A stretch of 64,000 bases of DNA from Vibrio parahaemolyticus (GTDB lineage: Bacteria; Pseudomonadota; Gammaproteobacteria; Enterobacterales; Vibrionaceae): contig NZ_UHIL01000002.1 in the NCBI RefSeq assembly GCF_900460535.1, positions 992,001 through 1,056,000 of the forward strand, read 5' to 3'. A program made the position numbers and the translations under genes. Shown here piece by piece: positions 25,178-34,867 of this stretch (the first letter of the stretch is position 1; every line of letters starts with the position of its first letter). Under the pieces are notes generated by a model that did not search any database, was not told the origin of the DNA, and worked only from the letters and a program-made list of their open reading frames with translations.

Positions 25178-27883
25178 TTATGGCTCAGAGGTCTGAGCGA
25201 CTGAGCGATGCAGTTTTTGAAATAGCCACCCCAAAGCAATAAGTGATGCCCCCAAGCCTAAGAAGCTGATGGCGCGCCAGAACCCGTCCAAAGAGCTTAC
25301 ATCCCACAAGAAGACTTTCAATGCCACAAAGGCCAGTATAATTAAGCCGATGCGTTGCATCATCATCGCCTTGTGAGTGACACCGCGCCAAGTTAAAGCG
25401 CCACCAACCATTAATCCTGCCACTGAGTAGCTAAACAACTCTGCCATACTGGTCGGTTGAAACAGCGTCATTGACGTGGTTTGCCAGAACTGTCGAATCG
25501 ACATCCCTAGCCAAATGGCCGCTAATGCAAAGCCAAGACATGCGACCGCTAATCGGTGTACACGCAGCGTATTCCAGCGTCTAACGACCGCAGCAATGAG
25601 AATGCACGCTGGCAGAAGCCAACCTAAACTCAGCATGTTGAACACAGGCATGGCTTGTGCCGATACGTTGTTGGTGATGAGTGGCGATTCAACGCTGTTC
25701 AGCCATACCGTCAATAGCGCGAATACGCCCCACAATAAGTAGCTGTAGGCTTGATAAACAAGGGTGAGCTGCTGAGCAAATTGGCTGCGATAACTGTAAA
25801 CCAAGCCCATAACCAGAGCTTGGTTGGCAAAGACCACGGCACTTGTGAAATCGATGTGCCCCAAATAGCCGTATTGTCCCGTTAACCAGTAGTTGGTTTG
25901 GGTGAACAACGCCATTAAGAACACATGCAAAAACGCCCCTTCAAACCAGTTGGTCAGGTCGGAATCTTGTTTCGCTAGCACGCTTCGGGCATAGGCTAAG
26001 ATAGCCAATGACGGCACGTAACTAAGAATGACCCAAGCCCAATGCCCACTTTCAACCGGCTGCCATTGTGGAATAAATGGCAGCAACGTGAGACGAACTA
26101 CCAAAATACCCATCACGATTTTGACCGCCCAACTTGCTGGGCGAAAAAAACCGGCTTGGATTTGCAGTGCCATCACCGCGACTTGTATCGAAATGGCAGT
26201 GGTGAGCCAAGTGTCGCTTAACCAAACGAAAGCGACGCCAGAAATCAGAGCGTGAACGACCGCTGAACATTCAAGTGCAAGAGAGCGAAGGCGCTGGCTA
26301 AGGAACGCATAATAGGCCGCGATGAGCGCGCAGAACAACGTCCAGTACAGGGCGTAACCGTGCATGAATTCGTCAGCATAAAACAACGTGACCAAACCCA
26401 TCGTTGGTGCTAGCACCAACAAAAGCACGTTGCTGATTTGCGAACGGTCACTCAAAGATTGGCAATAGGTTCTAAAGCCAATCAGCGCAATACTCACCGC
26501 CAGTGCGAATAAAATGCTGGCCTCTCGCTCTAACATATACAGCGCATCAAACGCGATGGTGAGAACAATCAGCGCGGTTGCCGAGACGAGTATGGATGGC
26601 AAAAATACACGTAACGACCAGCCTGTACGCAGTGCTGGTAGCCAGATGATCGCCACAAGCAGCGTATAACAGTACGCCATTTGTAGAGTGTTCAGTTCCG
26701 GCATTCTGGTGATAGCAGAAAAGGTCAATAACGCTACTGCAAGAGAGGTCGCGGTTGGTTGATTTGTCCACTTGCTTTGATAGTGGCGAAAACGAGGATT
26801 GAGCATCCAACCCATTCTGGGAACCGAGAAAATGAGATACAAAGTGATGGAGAGATAAATCGCGAGCCAAGAGAACAGCAGTTCAGTTGGAATACTCTCA
26901 ATCAACAGCAGCATCCATATGACATGCGGAACGGCGATGCTTGGCGCAATCCATGCCCGACGCACTTTTTGCATCAATAAGGTTGCCGCGAACGAAATCG
27001 CGCAGATGTATCCGGCTAACAAAAAGTAGTTCGGTTCATTACCTCCAATCCAAAGCGGAGCGGTGTAGCCACCGATTAAACCGAGCACCGCCATTAACGG
27101 CCCTTGTCGTAATGACAACGCTAAACTGCAAAATGCCGCCGCAGCCAAGATGATCAACGAGACACTTGGCGTCAGCATTTGATAAACCACAAAAGCAAAA
27201 ATGACGGTGCAGTAAATGCCCGTTAGCCCCGTTCCGGTGACAGCAGCAGGCACATAGGTAAAGCCTTGAGCGCGTGCGGCGCGATCCGGGTTGTTTTGCT
27301 CTTTTCGATGAAACCACTCGCCAGCGAGTACCATAAGTAACGAGAGTGAAAAGGCAAAAGAAACACGCATAAGTGGCGAAAACTCAATATGGCTGCCAAT
27401 TACTTGCACCAGATAGCCGCCACCGATCAACATGGCTAATGCGCCGACCCAAACTAGCCAGTTCTCTTGGAAGTTAGCAATGAGTTTTTGCGCGTGCTTC
27501 TGGATTAGTGGATCTTCTTGCTGAGTAAACGTCGCCAACTGAACTTGTGTTTGCTGGCTTTGGTTGAGTTTGGCTTGCTCTTGCTCGCTATGAGTTGCAA
27601 GGTATGAAGGCTCAAATTCAGGCTCGATGTTGCTTGGAGCGCTTAATGCCGAGTCGCCAGAGTCTGAACGCATTGAAGAAGCCGCTCCAAGGCTGGATTC
27701 CGATGTGTCAGGCTCTGGTTGGGAGGCTTCGAGTTTCGAATCGCGACGCGTGCTGACGCGAAGAGAGGCAACTTCTTTCTGTAATTTCGACAGTTCTTTT
27801 TCCAGCAACGATATCCGACTGGCGGCTTTCAAACCGATCAATATGGCAAAAAAAGCCGTGATCAGCGCAAGTGTCGTAAACAA
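25178..27883 (-). CDS. DUF2339 family giant polytopic membrane protein
   Basis: 901 residues. One hydrophobic helix at the N-terminus is followed by a short coiled coil (LLEKELSKLQKEVASLR), a Ser/Glu/Gln-rich linker to about residue 125, then about 25 or more closely packed membrane helices to the end. This is the DUF2339 architecture; function is unknown. No in-frame ATG fits: the chosen start is TTG at 27881-27883, preceded by GGGAG (27891-27895) with seven bases between, which supports it. Convergent with the flagellar operon. Confidence 0.8.
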   Translation of the reverse strand: MFTTLALITAFFAILIGLKAASRISLLEKELSKLQKEVASLRVSTRRDSKLEASQPEPDTSESSLGAASSMRSDSGDSALSAPSNIEPEFEPSYLATHSEQEQAKLNQSQQTQVQLATFTQQEDPLIQKHAQKLIANFQENWLVWVGALAMLIGGGYLVQVIGSHIEFSPLMRVSFAFSLSLLMVLAGEWFHRKEQNNPDRAARAQGFTYVPAAVTGTGLTGIYCTVIFAFVVYQMLTPSVSLIILAAAAFCSLALSLRQGPLMAVLGLIGGYTAPLWIGGNEPNYFLLAGYICAISFAATLLMQKVRRAWIAPSIAVPHVIWMLLLIESIPTELLFSWLAIYLSITLYLIFSVPRMGWMLNPRFRHYQSKWTNQPTATSLAVALLTFSAITRMPELNTLQMAYCYTLLVAIIWLPALRTGWSLRVFLPSILVSATALIVLTIAFDALYMLEREASILFALAVSIALIGFRTYCQSLSDRSQISNVLLLVLAPTMGLVTLFYADEFMHGYALYWTLFCALIAAYYAFLSQRLRSLALECSAVVHALISGVAFVWLSDTWLTTAISIQVAVMALQIQAGFFRPASWAVKIVMGILVVRLTLLPFIPQWQPVESGHWAWVILSYVPSLAILAYARSVLAKQDSDLTNWFEGAFLHVFLMALFTQTNYWLTGQYGYLGHIDFTSAVVFANQALVMGLVYSYRSQFAQQLTLVYQAYSYLLWGVFALLTVWLNSVESPLITNNVSAQAMPVFNMLSLGWLLPACILIAAVVRRWNTLRVHRLAVACLGFALAAIWLGMSIRQFWQTTSMTLFQPTSMAELFSYSVAGLMVGGALTWRGVTHKAMMMQRIGLIILAFVALKVFLWDVSSLDGFWRAISFLGLGASLIALGWLFQKLHRSVAQTSEP

Positions 27884-28197
27884 TCCATTTCTCCCTATCC
27901 TTGGTCGTTTGTCTCACACGATAGATGATTCTTAACTTTGAGCACGTACACTAAAGCTTAGTTCATGCTCTATGCCTGAGCGTTTTATGATGCTAGGTTC
28001 CGCGTGAAATTTTGTACCCACTTTACCTTGCTCCGAGGGGAACCGCGAGAATGACGCAAGTCTTGATGCAGTTTCTGGACGACTTTTCGGCACACATCGC
28101 CGCTAAGTCACTGGGTATAAACTATATTCATAATTCTAAGGGTCAACGCATCCTAGCGCTGTGACGCTAAAACAACGATAAAAATAGGTGACGATAG
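27884..28197. other. Divergent intergenic region, DUF2339 protein / antiporter
   Basis: 314 bases. It must contain promoters for both genes; GGGTATAAACTATATTC near 28112-28128 could supply a -10 for the antiporter. A 37-codon ORF (28051-28164, MTQVLMQFLDD...) begins after GCGAGA and ends 33 bases before the antiporter; it is too short to support as a gene. Confidence 0.35.
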
Positions 28198-29997
28198 ATG
28201 CAAGTGGGTAATGAAGCGCTGGTGCTGTCAGCGGTAGGGGTCATTGGTTTGGGCTGTCAGTGGTTAGCTTGGCGGCTGCGCTTGCCAGCCATTTTGTTTT
28301 TGCTGTTGGCTGGCCTCATCGTCGGGCCATTTATGCAATGGCTCAAACCCGATGAAATTTTGGGAAACTTGCTCTTTCCGCTGGTCTCATTAGCGGTGGC
28401 AGTCATTTTATTTGAAGGCAGTTTGACCTTAAATTTTAAAGAAATTCGTGGCGTGAGTGGGTCGGTATGGAGCATTGTTTCCATCGGGGCGATCATCTCG
28501 TGGGCGGCAACCAGTGTTGCGACACACTATTTCCTTGGCTTTACATGGGAGCTCGCCATGTTGTTCGGCAGCTTAACCGTCGTCACGGGGCCGACAGTTA
28601 TCGTGCCGCTGCTTCGGACGGTAAGGCCTAACAGTACACTTGCCAATATTTTGCGCTGGGAAGGGATCTTAATCGACCCTCTTGGTGCGCTATTTGTGGT
28701 GATGGTGTATGAGTTTATCGTGTCGCACAGCGCCGTAAACAGCATGGAAGTCTTTGGCACCATCATTGCCGTAGGTGTCATTTTAGGTGTGGCGTCTGGT
28801 GCAGCCGTAGCGACGGTATTGCGTCGAGCGTGGTTGCCGGAATACTTGCAGCCTTTTGCGGTTTTAATGGTGGTACTGGGCGTATTTTCGGTCTCTAACC
28901 ACATCGAATCTGAAGCGGGGTTATTAACCGTTACCGTGATGGGTATGTGGCTTGCCAACGCGAAAGACATCAACATTCAGCAAATTCTGCATTTTAAAGA
29001 GCACTTGACCATTTTGTTGATCACTGGCTTGTTCATCTTCCTTGCGGCTCGAATCAGCTTGGATGATTTTGCAGCGCTGGGCAGTGGTGCGTTGCTGCTG
29101 TTTGTCTTTATGCAGTTGGTGTCGCGCCCGTTATCGATTTTTCTTTCTACGATGCGCAGCAACTTGAACCTTAAAGACAAGCTCTTTTTGTCTTGGGTGG
29201 CACCACGCGGTATTGTTGCTGCGTCGATTTCTTCTCTGTTTGCGATTAAATTGACCGAATACGGAGTCGATGGAGCAAGCTTACTGGTGCCAATGACCTT
29301 TATGGTGATCATCGGTACGGTGGTATTACAAAGTGCCACTGCTCGCCCTATGGCGATTGCATTGGGTGTCGCTGAACCTGCGCCGAGAGGCTTCCTACTT
29401 ATTGGGGCGAACCGAGTCGCACGTGAAATTGGCCAAGCGTTAGCGCGTTATGATCGACGTGTATTGATGACGGACTCAAACTGGGAGTACATCAGCCAAG
29501 TTCGTATGATGGGCCTGGATTATTATTACGGTAACCCGATTTCTAGCCATGCGGATGACAACCTGAACATGATTGGCATTGGTCAAGTGGTCGCACTCAC
29601 GCCAGATCAACACTTCAACATCATGGCTTGTATGCAATTTGTCGACGAGTTTGGCGAAGATAAAGTGCATTGTCTGCAAAAAGTGAAGACGAATGGAAAC
29701 GGCAGTGAAAAGCACTCTGTTGCTCAGGAGTATCACGGCAAGCTGTTGATGGGGGGCAATGTTAGTTACACCCAGCTAGCGAGCCTGTTAAGCCGAGGTG
29801 CGGAAATCAAGCACACCAAACTGAGTGAGAACTTCACTTACCAAGATTATTTGGAACATCACAAAACCAATTTGGTGCTCCCGCTGTTTAATGTCGAAGA
29901 CAAAGGCAAAATCCAATTCTGTGATGATCCGGATCAGTTTGCGCCAAGTACGACAAGTACCATTGTGTCGCTAATTCTGCCTGAAAGCGCACAATAG
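28198..29997 (+). CDS. CPA1-family cation:proton antiporter with C-terminal RCK-like domain
   Basis: 599 residues. About 12 membrane helices fill residues 1-385, including TGPTVIVPLLRT and the EGILIDPLGALFVV helix with the Asp expected in the ion path of CPA1 exchangers. From about 395 a Rossmann-like RCK/TrkA-N segment begins (GFLLIGANRVAREIGQALAR, then VLMTDSNWEYISQV), which would sense nucleotide or ligand. It would exchange Na+ or K+ for protons at the inner membrane. AGGTGACGAT stands before the ATG. Confidence 0.82.
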   Translation: MQVGNEALVLSAVGVIGLGCQWLAWRLRLPAILFLLLAGLIVGPFMQWLKPDEILGNLLFPLVSLAVAVILFEGSLTLNFKEIRGVSGSVWSIVSIGAIISWAATSVATHYFLGFTWELAMLFGSLTVVTGPTVIVPLLRTVRPNSTLANILRWEGILIDPLGALFVVMVYEFIVSHSAVNSMEVFGTIIAVGVILGVASGAAVATVLRRAWLPEYLQPFAVLMVVLGVFSVSNHIESEAGLLTVTVMGMWLANAKDINIQQILHFKEHLTILLITGLFIFLAARISLDDFAALGSGALLLFVFMQLVSRPLSIFLSTMRSNLNLKDKLFLSWVAPRGIVAASISSLFAIKLTEYGVDGASLLVPMTFMVIIGTVVLQSATARPMAIALGVAEPAPRGFLLIGANRVAREIGQALARYDRRVLMTDSNWEYISQVRMMGLDYYYGNPISSHADDNLNMIGIGQVVALTPDQHFNIMACMQFVDEFGEDKVHCLQKVKTNGNGSEKHSVAQEYHGKLLMGGNVSYTQLASLLSRGAEIKHTKLSENFTYQDYLEHHKTNLVLPLFNVEDKGKIQFCDDPDQFAPSTTSTIVSLILPESAQ

Positions 29998-30240
29998 AAC
30001 GCAAAACATCTATTTCACCGCCTTTAAGTTGGCATCCTATCCGTTTGTTATCCAAGCTTAGGGAGTAACTCGCCGTTATCGTTTTAAACGAGAGGGTGGG
30101 TTTCTCTTCCTATAATTTCAGAGTAAATAACGATTCATTGCTGGTTTCGGAAATGCAATGCGCCTATTTCAGAAAATTCGCATTGACGTTACTGATAAGG
30201 ATGGCAATACTGCGCGACTGTTTTACTTTAGGGTGACATT

Positions 30241-31260
30241 ATGGCTCCGCAAACTAACCGAAAAGACTTACATTTAGACGCTGTTTTACATCATGACATG
30301 AGCATGAAAAAGAAAACGGCGGGTTTTGAGTCTGTCGAGTTTGAACATTGTGCGCTGCCAGAATGTGACTTCAACACTATCGATTTATCGACTGAGTTTC
30401 TTGGCCATCGATTGGCGCTGCCGTTTTTGATCAGCTCCATGACGGGGGGAGCGAGAGACGCCGAAACGATCAACTGCCGCTTAGCTGAAGCCGCAAGCGA
30501 GTTAGGTATCGCGATGGGTGTGGGCTCTCAGCGGATCAGCTTAGAAGAAAGCCAGCACTCTGGCTTGGGTAAAACCATCCGTGAACTCGCGAAAGGTGTG
30601 CCGCTGTACTCAAACTTAGGAGCTGCTCAACTGCGTGACAAAGGTAAGTTGGATAACGCGCAACGTGCGGTTGAGGCGATTCAAGCAGATGCCTTGTTTG
30701 TGCACGTTAATCCGATGCAAGAAGCGTTTCAGAAAAACGGCGATCACAATTGGATTGGTGTATTGCACGCTATTGAGCAACTAAAGCCGCGCGTTAACGT
30801 TCCTATCATCATCAAAGAAGTGGGCTTTGGTATTAGCGGTGACGTGGCGCAGCGACTGGTTGATGCTGGCGTGGACGCGATTGACGTCGCGGGCGCTGGT
30901 GGCACAAGTTGGAGTGCGGTTGAAGGGTATTGCCAAGACAACCCTCACATGCAGCGCGCAGCCGAGCTTTTTCGTGATTGGGGTATCCCGACGGCAACGT
31001 GCTTGGCTCAAATACGTGCGCAGCATCCTAAATTGCCTTTGATCGCCTCTGGTGGTATCCACAATGGACTTGAGGCGGCGAAAGCCATTCATTTAGGCGC
31101 GAACCTCGTAGGTCAAGCTGGTGCAGTATTGAAAGCTGCGACCATCAGCACGCAGTTGGTGGTCGATCATTTTGAACAAATGGCGTTAGAGCTGCGTTTG
31201 GCCTGCTTTGGCACTGGATCGGCGAAGGTGAACGCGTTAACTAAAGCACGTCGTCTGTAA
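30241..31260 (+). CDS. fni: Type 2 isopentenyl-diphosphate delta-isomerase (FMN-dependent)
   Basis: 339 residues, standard length. Family landmarks: LPFLISSMTGGARDAETIN, LGIAMGVGSQRISLEE, IIIKEVGFGISGDVAQRL, IDVAGAGGTSWSAVEG and the C-terminal GANLVGQAGAVLKAA phosphate-binding turn. It interconverts IPP and DMAPP in the cytoplasm using reduced FMN. AGGGTG precedes the ATG. It stands alone, without other isoprenoid genes in view. Confidence 0.92.
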   Translation: MAPQTNRKDLHLDAVLHHDMSMKKKTAGFESVEFEHCALPECDFNTIDLSTEFLGHRLALPFLISSMTGGARDAETINCRLAEAASELGIAMGVGSQRISLEESQHSGLGKTIRELAKGVPLYSNLGAAQLRDKGKLDNAQRAVEAIQADALFVHVNPMQEAFQKNGDHNWIGVLHAIEQLKPRVNVPIIIKEVGFGISGDVAQRLVDAGVDAIDVAGAGGTSWSAVEGYCQDNPHMQRAAELFRDWGIPTATCLAQIRAQHPKLPLIASGGIHNGLEAAKAIHLGANLVGQAGAVLKAATISTQLVVDHFEQMALELRLACFGTGSAKVNALTKARRL

Positions 31261-31420
31261 CACCAGATATGGTGTGATTATCACAGCGTCGCTCAATAAA
31301 TTTTCGGTGTCTTAACACGTAGACTGATAATTTCGTTATAGTTGATACAAAAGTCACTTTGATGAACAACGCTTGTTGAAGTGATGGGTATTTAATTGTT
31401 TGCAACTGGAACCTGAATTT

Positions 31421-31684
31421 ATGAAAAAACTAGTCATGCTGATGTTAGCTGTGTCTGCTTTAACTGCTTGTAGCGATGAAGTGGGCACCGAAGGCTGGTG
31501 TAACGACATGCGCGATAAGCCAAAAACAGAATGGACAGCAGACAATGCCGTCGATTTTGCAAAGCACTGTGTTCTTCAAGATGGTGTTGGCAGCGAGCAA
31601 TGGTGTGAGAGCTTGAAAGACAAGCCAAAAGGTGACTGGACAGCAAACGAAGCAACCAGCTTTACTAAGCACTGCATTTTCTAA
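31421..31684 (+). CDS. Small lipoprotein with two DUF3012-like repeats
   Basis: 87 residues from the ATG at 31421; an upstream frame start (31400) adds seven non-signal residues. Lipobox LTAC, then a mature protein made of two near-identical units: WCNDMRDKPKTEWTADNAVD (ending FAKHC) and WCESLKDKPKGDWTANEATS (ending FTKHC). Each has a WC and a KHC cysteine that could form a disulfide. This is the DUF3012 pattern in tandem. Location: outer or inner membrane, facing the periplasm; function unknown. Confidence 0.75.
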   Translation: MKKLVMLMLAVSALTACSDEVGTEGWCNDMRDKPKTEWTADNAVDFAKHCVLQDGVGSEQWCESLKDKPKGDWTANEATSFTKHCIF

Positions 31685-31752
31685 GTACTGAACTTGCTTA
31701 ACACGATGTCTCTCATGAAGAGCGATGGCGTGGTTAAACAAAATATTAAGAA

Positions 31753-31780
31753 AACACCAAGCATCTTGCATGGTGTTTTT
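31753..31780 (+). terminator. Terminator after the DUF3012 lipoprotein
   Basis: ACACCA-A-GCA / TGC-A-TGGTGT stem with one internal mismatch and a short loop, followed by TTTTT. Confidence 0.7.
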
Positions 31781-31919
31781 GTATCCGAAAAGCCCGTTTT
31801 ACATTTTCGTTTCATTTTTGAAAACCTGCGTTACCCGTCTTTAATTTGTCGTCTTGTGGTGGCATGGTGACGAGACCATCACCAACCTCACGTAGGTTCA
31901 TAATAAAAAAGGGACTCAA

Positions 31920-32321
31920 ATGGAAGTACTCAAAGGCTCATGTCTGTGTGGCAAGGTAAAACTCGAAGTGGCGGATGAATTCAAATACATGGGCAATTGC
32001 CATTGCTCTGAATGTCGAAAATTTACTGGCTCTGACTATTCATCGGCGGGCGGCATTGCTCTGGATAAGTTGCTTGTTATCCAAGGGAAAGAGGATATTC
32101 AAACTTATCAGAAAAGTGAAAATACCGAGCTATGTTTTTGTCGCCATTGCGGCTCAAGTTTGTATTCGAAAAAGAATAACGGAATCGTCAATATTCGCTT
32201 AGGTGTATTGGATGATGCCCCACCTCACAAACCAAGCTTTCATATTTTCGTGGCGTCAAAAGCGCCGTGGTTAGAAATAACCGACAACCTAACCCAGTTT
32301 GAGGCAGGGCCAAAACTTTAG
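31920..32321 (+). CDS. GFA-family (glutathione-dependent formaldehyde-activating-like) zinc protein
   Basis: 133 residues, the size of the GFA/CENP-V fold. The zinc-binding cysteines are complete: GSCLCGKVKLE at the start, GNCHCSECRKFTGS in the middle and CFCRHCGSSLYSKK after that. Most family members have no proven enzymatic role, and the formaldehyde link is disputed even for the founding member. AAGGGA lies before the ATG. Stands alone. Confidence 0.82.
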   Translation: MEVLKGSCLCGKVKLEVADEFKYMGNCHCSECRKFTGSDYSSAGGIALDKLLVIQGKEDIQTYQKSENTELCFCRHCGSSLYSKKNNGIVNIRLGVLDDAPPHKPSFHIFVASKAPWLEITDNLTQFEAGPKL

Positions 32322-32558
32322 AGAAAATTCCGTTGTTATCGCGGGGCGAATATCAACGCCTCGCGGATTAAAATTCCACTGCACACGAACGCATTTTCTG
32401 AACTCTTCAGACTTCTACTTCGCTTGTCATGTTCATTCTCAAAATGACAAAAAACACCCTTATCATCATAACTCTTTGTTAGATAAATAATTTAATTTAG
32501 GCACCATAATTGCTCCTTCTTGCATATGACCAACGTCCGGTTAAAGAAGGGGAACATT

Positions 32559-34238
32559 ATGAGAACAGGGAAACTAATCGCGCTTTCTGGCTGCTGCTTA
32601 TCATTTTCAGCCAGTGCGCTTATGACCAGCGACTTTACCTTTGAATCTGGTAGTGACAGTTCAAATTATTCAGCTAAAGGTAAACCCGTTAATACCTATT
32701 CGGTCGCAGAAACCTTGCCGCAAGATGTACTTAGCAACGTTTACTCCATGTTGCCAGAGGGCACACTCGTCAACAGCGCCTTTATCGCGCCAGAACGTTA
32801 TTCCAGCATTGATATCGATGAAGAGTTGAATGGCGCGGAGTTCGCAACCGCAAAAGTCACCTTTTTGAATGAAGGGGCTGGGTATCGAAATACGCTCGGT
32901 TATTTTGTTTTTGATACCAATAACCCGCCGATCAATAAAGATGAAATCGCAGCGCATGTGATCATTTTCCCTAACACATCGAAAGCGCCAGATGGCGAGA
33001 TGGAAGAAGGTGACACTATCGACCTGAATGTGCAGCTCACTGCCGGTCAAACGCTTGCGTTCTTCATTATTCCGAATGGTTGGGGCTGGTCTGGCTCATA
33101 CAACAACATTGCCAGCCTTGGCAGTTGGGGCACGCCATTTTATAGCTATTCCAATCTAAACCCAGAGTCGACTTCAGAAAATCGTCGTCATAACGTGGCT
33201 TTTATCGATACGCAAAACGAGTTCTTAGTGCTGGGTTTTGAAGATATTTATCGCCCTGATGGCGACAATGATTTCAATGACTTGCTGTTTACCGTCGAAG
33301 TGAGCCCATTCACCGCCATTGATGGCGTCAACACTGATGGTTCCACGGATTCGAAATACGAGCCATTGGTGCAAGAAAACAACCCAGAAGTGACGGTGAC
33401 TTCGGTTTATCCAAGCTCAGACACGTACGCGACGATGGCGTTTGAAGATCGCTGGCCGCTAATGGGCGACTACGATTTCAACGATGTGGTGTGGCGTTAT
33501 CGCGTTACCGAACTGCTAAATGGTCAGCGTGAAATCAAAAACATTACATTCGATTACACCTTACAGGCGATGGGAGCTGGGTTCTCCAACGGTTTTGCGG
33601 TTCATCTACCAAATGTTAACCCTGCCAATATTGCGTCGACCGTGTTGACTCGAAATGGCGAACCCGTCACTCATCAAGTGGTGCAATCTGGCGGTGAGGC
33701 GGTGCTTGTGGTCTCAGAAAACTTGCGCAAAGACTTAGAAGCATTGGGTGAGTTAGACAGCAATTGTACTTTTTATCGCACTCAAACCGCGTGTGTGAGT
33801 CAGCAAACGTCAGATGTTCTGAATTATCAACTCACCGTTGGGCTATCGACGCCTGTTTCACGTGAGCAAGTTGGCTATCCGCCTTACGATTCATTCATCT
33901 TTGCTTCGAAAGACTCGTATCACGGTGATTTTACTGCCACACCTCCGGGTATGAGTTGGCAAACGCACTTCAAGTCCTTTGCGGGAACCAGTGAGATGAA
34001 TAACTCTTTTTTCAACCTGCATGATGATAACTCCGGCGGCGCTGAGTCATTCTTGACGAACAACAACATGCCGTGGGCGATCAACATTCGTGACGAGTGG
34101 GATCATCCGATTGAAAACGTCGACATCAGTAAAGCGTATCCCGATTTCCCAACTTGGGTAACCAGCAGTGGCGAGTCAGAAACAACGTGGTACCAAGCCT
34201 CAACCGCTAACAAAGTAATTCCTGCAACTCAGCAGTAA
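32559..34238 (+). CDS. LruC domain-containing surface/exported protein
   Basis: 559 residues from the ATG at 32559 (AAGGGGAA upstream; an earlier start at 32520 puts 13 polar residues before the signal). Signal peptide cleaved near SASA-LMTS. A DUF4114-like segment with the acidic DGDNDFNDLLF motif (about residues 240-252) is followed by the LruC segment with GDYDFNDVVWRY (about 305-316); both look like calcium-binding loops. A second half (to the end) is beta-rich with two Cys (CTFYRTQTAC). Likely exported and surface-associated. The partner lipoprotein gene starts 10 bases later. Confidence 0.75.
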   Translation: MRTGKLIALSGCCLSFSASALMTSDFTFESGSDSSNYSAKGKPVNTYSVAETLPQDVLSNVYSMLPEGTLVNSAFIAPERYSSIDIDEELNGAEFATAKVTFLNEGAGYRNTLGYFVFDTNNPPINKDEIAAHVIIFPNTSKAPDGEMEEGDTIDLNVQLTAGQTLAFFIIPNGWGWSGSYNNIASLGSWGTPFYSYSNLNPESTSENRRHNVAFIDTQNEFLVLGFEDIYRPDGDNDFNDLLFTVEVSPFTAIDGVNTDGSTDSKYEPLVQENNPEVTVTSVYPSSDTYATMAFEDRWPLMGDYDFNDVVWRYRVTELLNGQREIKNITFDYTLQAMGAGFSNGFAVHLPNVNPANIASTVLTRNGEPVTHQVVQSGGEAVLVVSENLRKDLEALGELDSNCTFYRTQTACVSQQTSDVLNYQLTVGLSTPVSREQVGYPPYDSFIFASKDSYHGDFTATPPGMSWQTHFKSFAGTSEMNNSFFNLHDDNSGGAESFLTNNNMPWAINIRDEWDHPIENVDISKAYPDFPTWVTSSGESETTWYQASTANKVIPATQQ

Positions 34239-34248
34239 GGAGCCTGAC

Positions 34249-34713
34249 ATGAAACATTCTACAAAACTGCTTATGACGACGTTGATTTCGGCATTAATCG
34301 TAGCTTGTGGAGGCGGCGGTGGAGGTGGTGGCTCAACCACGCCTCCGGCACCAACACCGACGCCATCGGTTCAGGTTCTCGACAATACGGCTGACATCGT
34401 GGCGGAACGAGACTTCTCATTCGATATTGGTGAAAAAATTACCTTGTCTGTGAATTATACCGGTTCGACCGAGGGGGCGTTGCACTTGTATTCGAAAGCG
34501 GCGTATACCACCGTAAATGGCGATGTGATTGCCGACCCGACATCTCGTATCACGACGTTGTATCCAAACATGGCGGGTGACGTAGAGCTCGAAGTGAATG
34601 GAAACTGGACACATCTTTATGCGCAATGGGTGCCGATGAGTGCGCAAGAGTCTGAGCAAAATTGGTCGATTGCGCTAAACAATTCCAATAACAACTACCA
34701 CATTGATTTTTAG
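34249..34713 (+). CDS. Lipoprotein with polyglycine linker, partner of LruC protein
   Basis: 154 residues. Lipobox IVAC (Cys at about residue 20) is followed by eight glycines and a Thr/Pro linker, then a compact beta-rich domain of about 110 residues. Not a recognised family. TAAGGAG, overlapping the LruC stop codon, is its ribosome binding site, so the two genes form an operon that ends at a strong terminator. A lipid anchor with flexible linker next to an exported Ca-binding protein suggests a surface complex; this is inference. Confidence 0.65.
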   Translation: MKHSTKLLMTTLISALIVACGGGGGGGGSTTPPAPTPTPSVQVLDNTADIVAERDFSFDIGEKITLSVNYTGSTEGALHLYSKAAYTTVNGDVIADPTSRITTLYPNMAGDVELEVNGNWTHLYAQWVPMSAQESEQNWSIALNNSNNNYHIDF

Positions 34714-34788
34714 AACCGGACTTTGCGAATAGTGGGGAGCGTGTGCTTAAAAGGAGTTGAGCAACGTACATAAAACTAGGGGAAGTCG

Positions 34789-34829
34789 CAGAGCGCGTTG
34801 CCGCTAATCAGCAACGCGCTCTGTTTTTT
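34789..34829. terminator. Strong terminator between the LruC operon and the rhodanese
   Basis: CAGAGCGCGTTG pairs perfectly with CAACGCGCTCTG (12 bp) and is followed by TTTTTT on the plus strand. It may also stop minus-strand transcription. Confidence 0.88.
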
Positions 34830-34867
34830 CCAGATGAAAACGGGTCATGTAGTAACAAAACGAGGGA

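Noticed and set aside
28051..28164. 37-codon ORF before the antiporter gene
   Set aside because: Short, only a weak ribosome binding site, and no family; could be a leader peptide but nothing in the sequence shows it.
31273..31285. TGTGATTATCACA palindrome after the IPP isomerase gene, resembling a CRP site
   Set aside because: The spacer is three bases rather than six, so it does not fit CRP; it is probably part of a weak 3' hairpin.
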